Below, piece after piece: positions 6,168 through 7,489 of a stretch of 7,489 nt of DNA; positions within the stretch are counted from its first letter, which is position 1, and each line of letters opens with the position of its first letter. The DNA comes from Candidatus Sulfotelmatobacter sp. (GTDB taxonomy: Bacteria > Acidobacteriota > Terriglobia > Terriglobales > Acidobacteriaceae): contig JASICF010000211.1 in the NCBI GenBank assembly GCA_030044775.1, forward strand, positions 1 through 7,489, written 5' to 3'. The notes under the pieces were generated by a model. That model was not told the origin of the DNA. It worked only from the letters and a program-made list of their open reading frames with translations, and ran no database searches. The translations under genes and the position numbers were made by a program.

Positions 6168-6222
6168 CCGTCCCAATCGATCGTCGGCGGAAAAGGCAAG
6201 AAAACCGGACTTCGCTGTTGCC

Positions 6223-6230
6223 AGGAGGAG
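6223..6230 (+). promoter_or_regulatory. Strong ribosome binding site of the sigma-54 activator
   Basis: AGGAGGAG includes the full anti-Shine-Dalgarno core and ends 7 nt before ATG 6238 (9 nt from AGGAGG). It fixes the start of a gene that continues past the window edge and is by far the best ribosome site in the operon. The 70-bp gap 6168-6237 holds no other convincing signal. Confidence 0.7.
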
Positions 6231-6237
6231 CGCAAGC

Positions 6238-7489
6238 ATGAGTGCCACGACCATGACGAGTTTTCCGACATTCGCCGCGGCGCCTGGGGCGCTGATTGCC
6301 AGTCCCAGTTCCCAGGTGCGCGACCGGGTCTTGCAGTGTATCCATAAACGCTGGCTTCGCGTCGAAGAGGTCCACGGCGGGGCGGATGCTCTGGCAAAAC
6401 TCGAGGGAGCAGAATGGCAGGTTCTTTTTCTTGATCGCCAGCTTCCCGATCTCGATTGCGAAGAACTGGTTTCTCTGGTCGGGCGCCGCTTTCCGGAAAC
6501 CCAAGTCATAATCCTGGACGCGGAGTCGGCAACATCCCACTTCGAGCTCGCCGGGGAAGAGATTTGTGCCGCGTTTCAGGCGGAAGCGCGCCCGCGGGAA
6601 CTGCGGCCCCGGACCCTAGCGGAAGGCAAAAAGCTGCTTAATACAGAACCATGTGGAGACACGCGAGGGTGCGACGACATTGCCTCCCGCCGCTATGAGC
6701 CGCTGCCCGGCATGATTGGGGCAAGCGAAGCCATGCAGCGAATCTATCGGCTGGCGCAACTGGTTGCGCCCCGGCCCACCACGGTGCTCATTGTCGGATC
6801 GACCGGCACGGGCAAGGAACTGGTGGCGCGCGCGCTCCATGCCCTGAGCCCGAGGGCGGCGCGGCCTTTCGTGGCGGTGAATTGCGCGGCCATCCCCGAA
6901 ACGCTGCTGGAATCCGAGTTATTCGGCCACGCCCGGGGCGCTTTCACCGGGGCGGTGCAGGCGCAGATGGGCCGCATCGCGGCGGCCCACGGGGGCACGC
7001 TCTTTCTCGATGAAGTGGGCGAGCTGCCTCTGGCCATGCAGGCCAAGCTGCTGCGCTTTCTGGAAGAAAAAGAGCTCCAGCGCCTCGGCTCGCCCGAGCT
7101 TACGCGCGTGGATGTGCGCGTGGTGGCAGCCAGCAATGTAGATCTGGCAGGGCGCGCCAGCCGGGGCGAGTTTCGCGAAGATCTTTTCTATCGTCTCTCT
7201 GCTTTCCCGCTCGAGCTGCCACCACTGAGCGAGCGCCGGGACGACATCGTACCCCTCGCCGAGCATTTTCTCGCCTGCCTGGCGGCAGCCATGAACATGC
7301 CGTGTCCGCACCTAAGCCCGGAAGCGGCCCGCGTGCTCGAAACCCATCCCTGGAAAGGAAACGTGTGCGAACTGCAGCATGTCATGGAGCGCGCATCCAT
7401 TCTGGTCGAGGATCGCGCCACCGTGCGCGGCGAGGATCTCTATTTTCCTTTCGACTCGCCAATCCGCGTCGACTCGCGACCTCACTCCT
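6238..7489 (+). CDS. NtrC-type sigma-54 activator with degenerate receiver domain (3' end outside window)
   Basis: Transcription activator that should use ATP hydrolysis to remodel sigma-54 RNA polymerase. 417 codons are visible to the edge; a C-terminal Fis-type helix-turn-helix would be expected beyond it. Residues about 17-118 follow a receiver fold: Asp66 in VLFLDRQLP sits at the phosphoacceptor position, but the acidic pair is replaced (IASPSS, 20-25), the Thr position is Asp94 (IILDAE) and no KP Lys is seen. A linker (about 119-157) follows. The AAA+ domain (about 158-390) has Walker A GSTGTGKE (187-194, Lys193), the sigma-54 contact loop GAFTGA (234-239), Walker B TLFLDE (254-259), sensor I Asn300, and arginine-finger region FREDLFYRL (312-320). 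The sensor II segment reads WKGNVCEL (372-379), with Cys377 where Arg is nearly invariant. It is the third gene of the operon, 70 bp after the kinase-like protein. Activator identity is secure; how it is controlled is open. Confidence 0.92.
   Translation, partial: MSATTMTSFPTFAAAPGALIASPSSQVRDRVLQCIHKRWLRVEEVHGGADALAKLEGAEWQVLFLDRQLPDLDCEELVSLVGRRFPETQVIILDAESATSHFELAGEEICAAFQAEARPRELRPRTLAEGKKLLNTEPCGDTRGCDDIASRRYEPLPGMIGASEAMQRIYRLAQLVAPRPTTVLIVGSTGTGKELVARALHALSPRAARPFVAVNCAAIPETLLESELFGHARGAFTGAVQAQMGRIAAAHGGTLFLDEVGELPLAMQAKLLRFLEEKELQRLGSPELTRVDVRVVAASNVDLAGRASRGEFREDLFYRLSAFPLELPPLSERRDDIVPLAEHFLACLAAAMNMPCPHLSPEAARVLETHPWKGNVCELQHVMERASILVEDRATVRGEDLYFPFDSPIRVDSRPHS

Noticed and set aside
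5871..6509. 212-codon minus-strand open frame across the end of the kinase-like gene and the start of the activator
   Set aside because: Low-complexity, Arg/Ser-rich translation without motifs; it is antisense to two well-supported genes and has no good ribosome site.

Overview
The window reads as a GC-rich (roughly 55-60% by eye), gene-dense stretch of a Gram-negative bacterial chromosome. The style of the genes suggests an Acidobacteriota (Terriglobia-like) origin: an exported GH13 alpha-glucosidase, a membrane GGDEF protein with a basic insertion in its catalytic domain, and a two-component cluster ending in an NtrC-type activator. This assignment is inference; there is no rRNA or other marker gene. 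No tRNA, rRNA, insertion sequence, integrase, CRISPR array or phage gene was seen.

Layout. (1) 1-800, minus strand: a PfkB-family sugar kinase, probably a fructokinase, cut by the left edge. (2) 801-1055: divergent intergenic region with a perfect CTTGCA-TT-TGCAAG inverted repeat that could be an operator. (3) 1056-2750, plus: GH13 alpha-glucosidase with a signal peptide and a complete catalytic triad. (4) 2923-3084, plus: a 53-residue protein with two CxxC motifs, the first in DnaJ style (CxxCxGxG). (5) 3108-3163: a long hairpin that fits an intrinsic terminator for the minus-strand gene to its right. (6) 3225-4505, minus: a diguanylate cyclase with about eight membrane segments and an intact GGEEF site. 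(7) 4506-4752: divergent control region. (8) 4753-7489, plus: a three-gene signalling operon consisting of an OmpR/PhoB-type response regulator, a histidine-kinase-like protein with a degenerate ATPase domain (1-nt TGATG overlap), and a sigma-54 activator with a degenerate receiver domain, cut by the right edge before any DNA-binding domain.

How the genes may work together. The left pair makes sense as sugar use: the exported glucosidase would release glucose, and fructose if sucrose-type substrates are cut, outside the cytoplasm, and the kinase would phosphorylate the ketose inside. The right half is signal transduction. The most interesting part is the operon at 4753-7489. Its first member looks like a normal phosphorylatable response regulator. 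The second keeps a phospho-accepting His motif but has lost the ATP-binding boxes, as in Spo0B/ChpT-type phosphotransferases. The third has a receiver-like domain that keeps the Asp but lacks the acidic pair, the Thr and the Lys. No complete sensor kinase lies in the window, so the arrangement suggests a phosphorelay or a protein-interaction switch fed by a kinase encoded elsewhere. The diguanylate cyclase is divergent from this operon and may be under its control, which is inference from position only.
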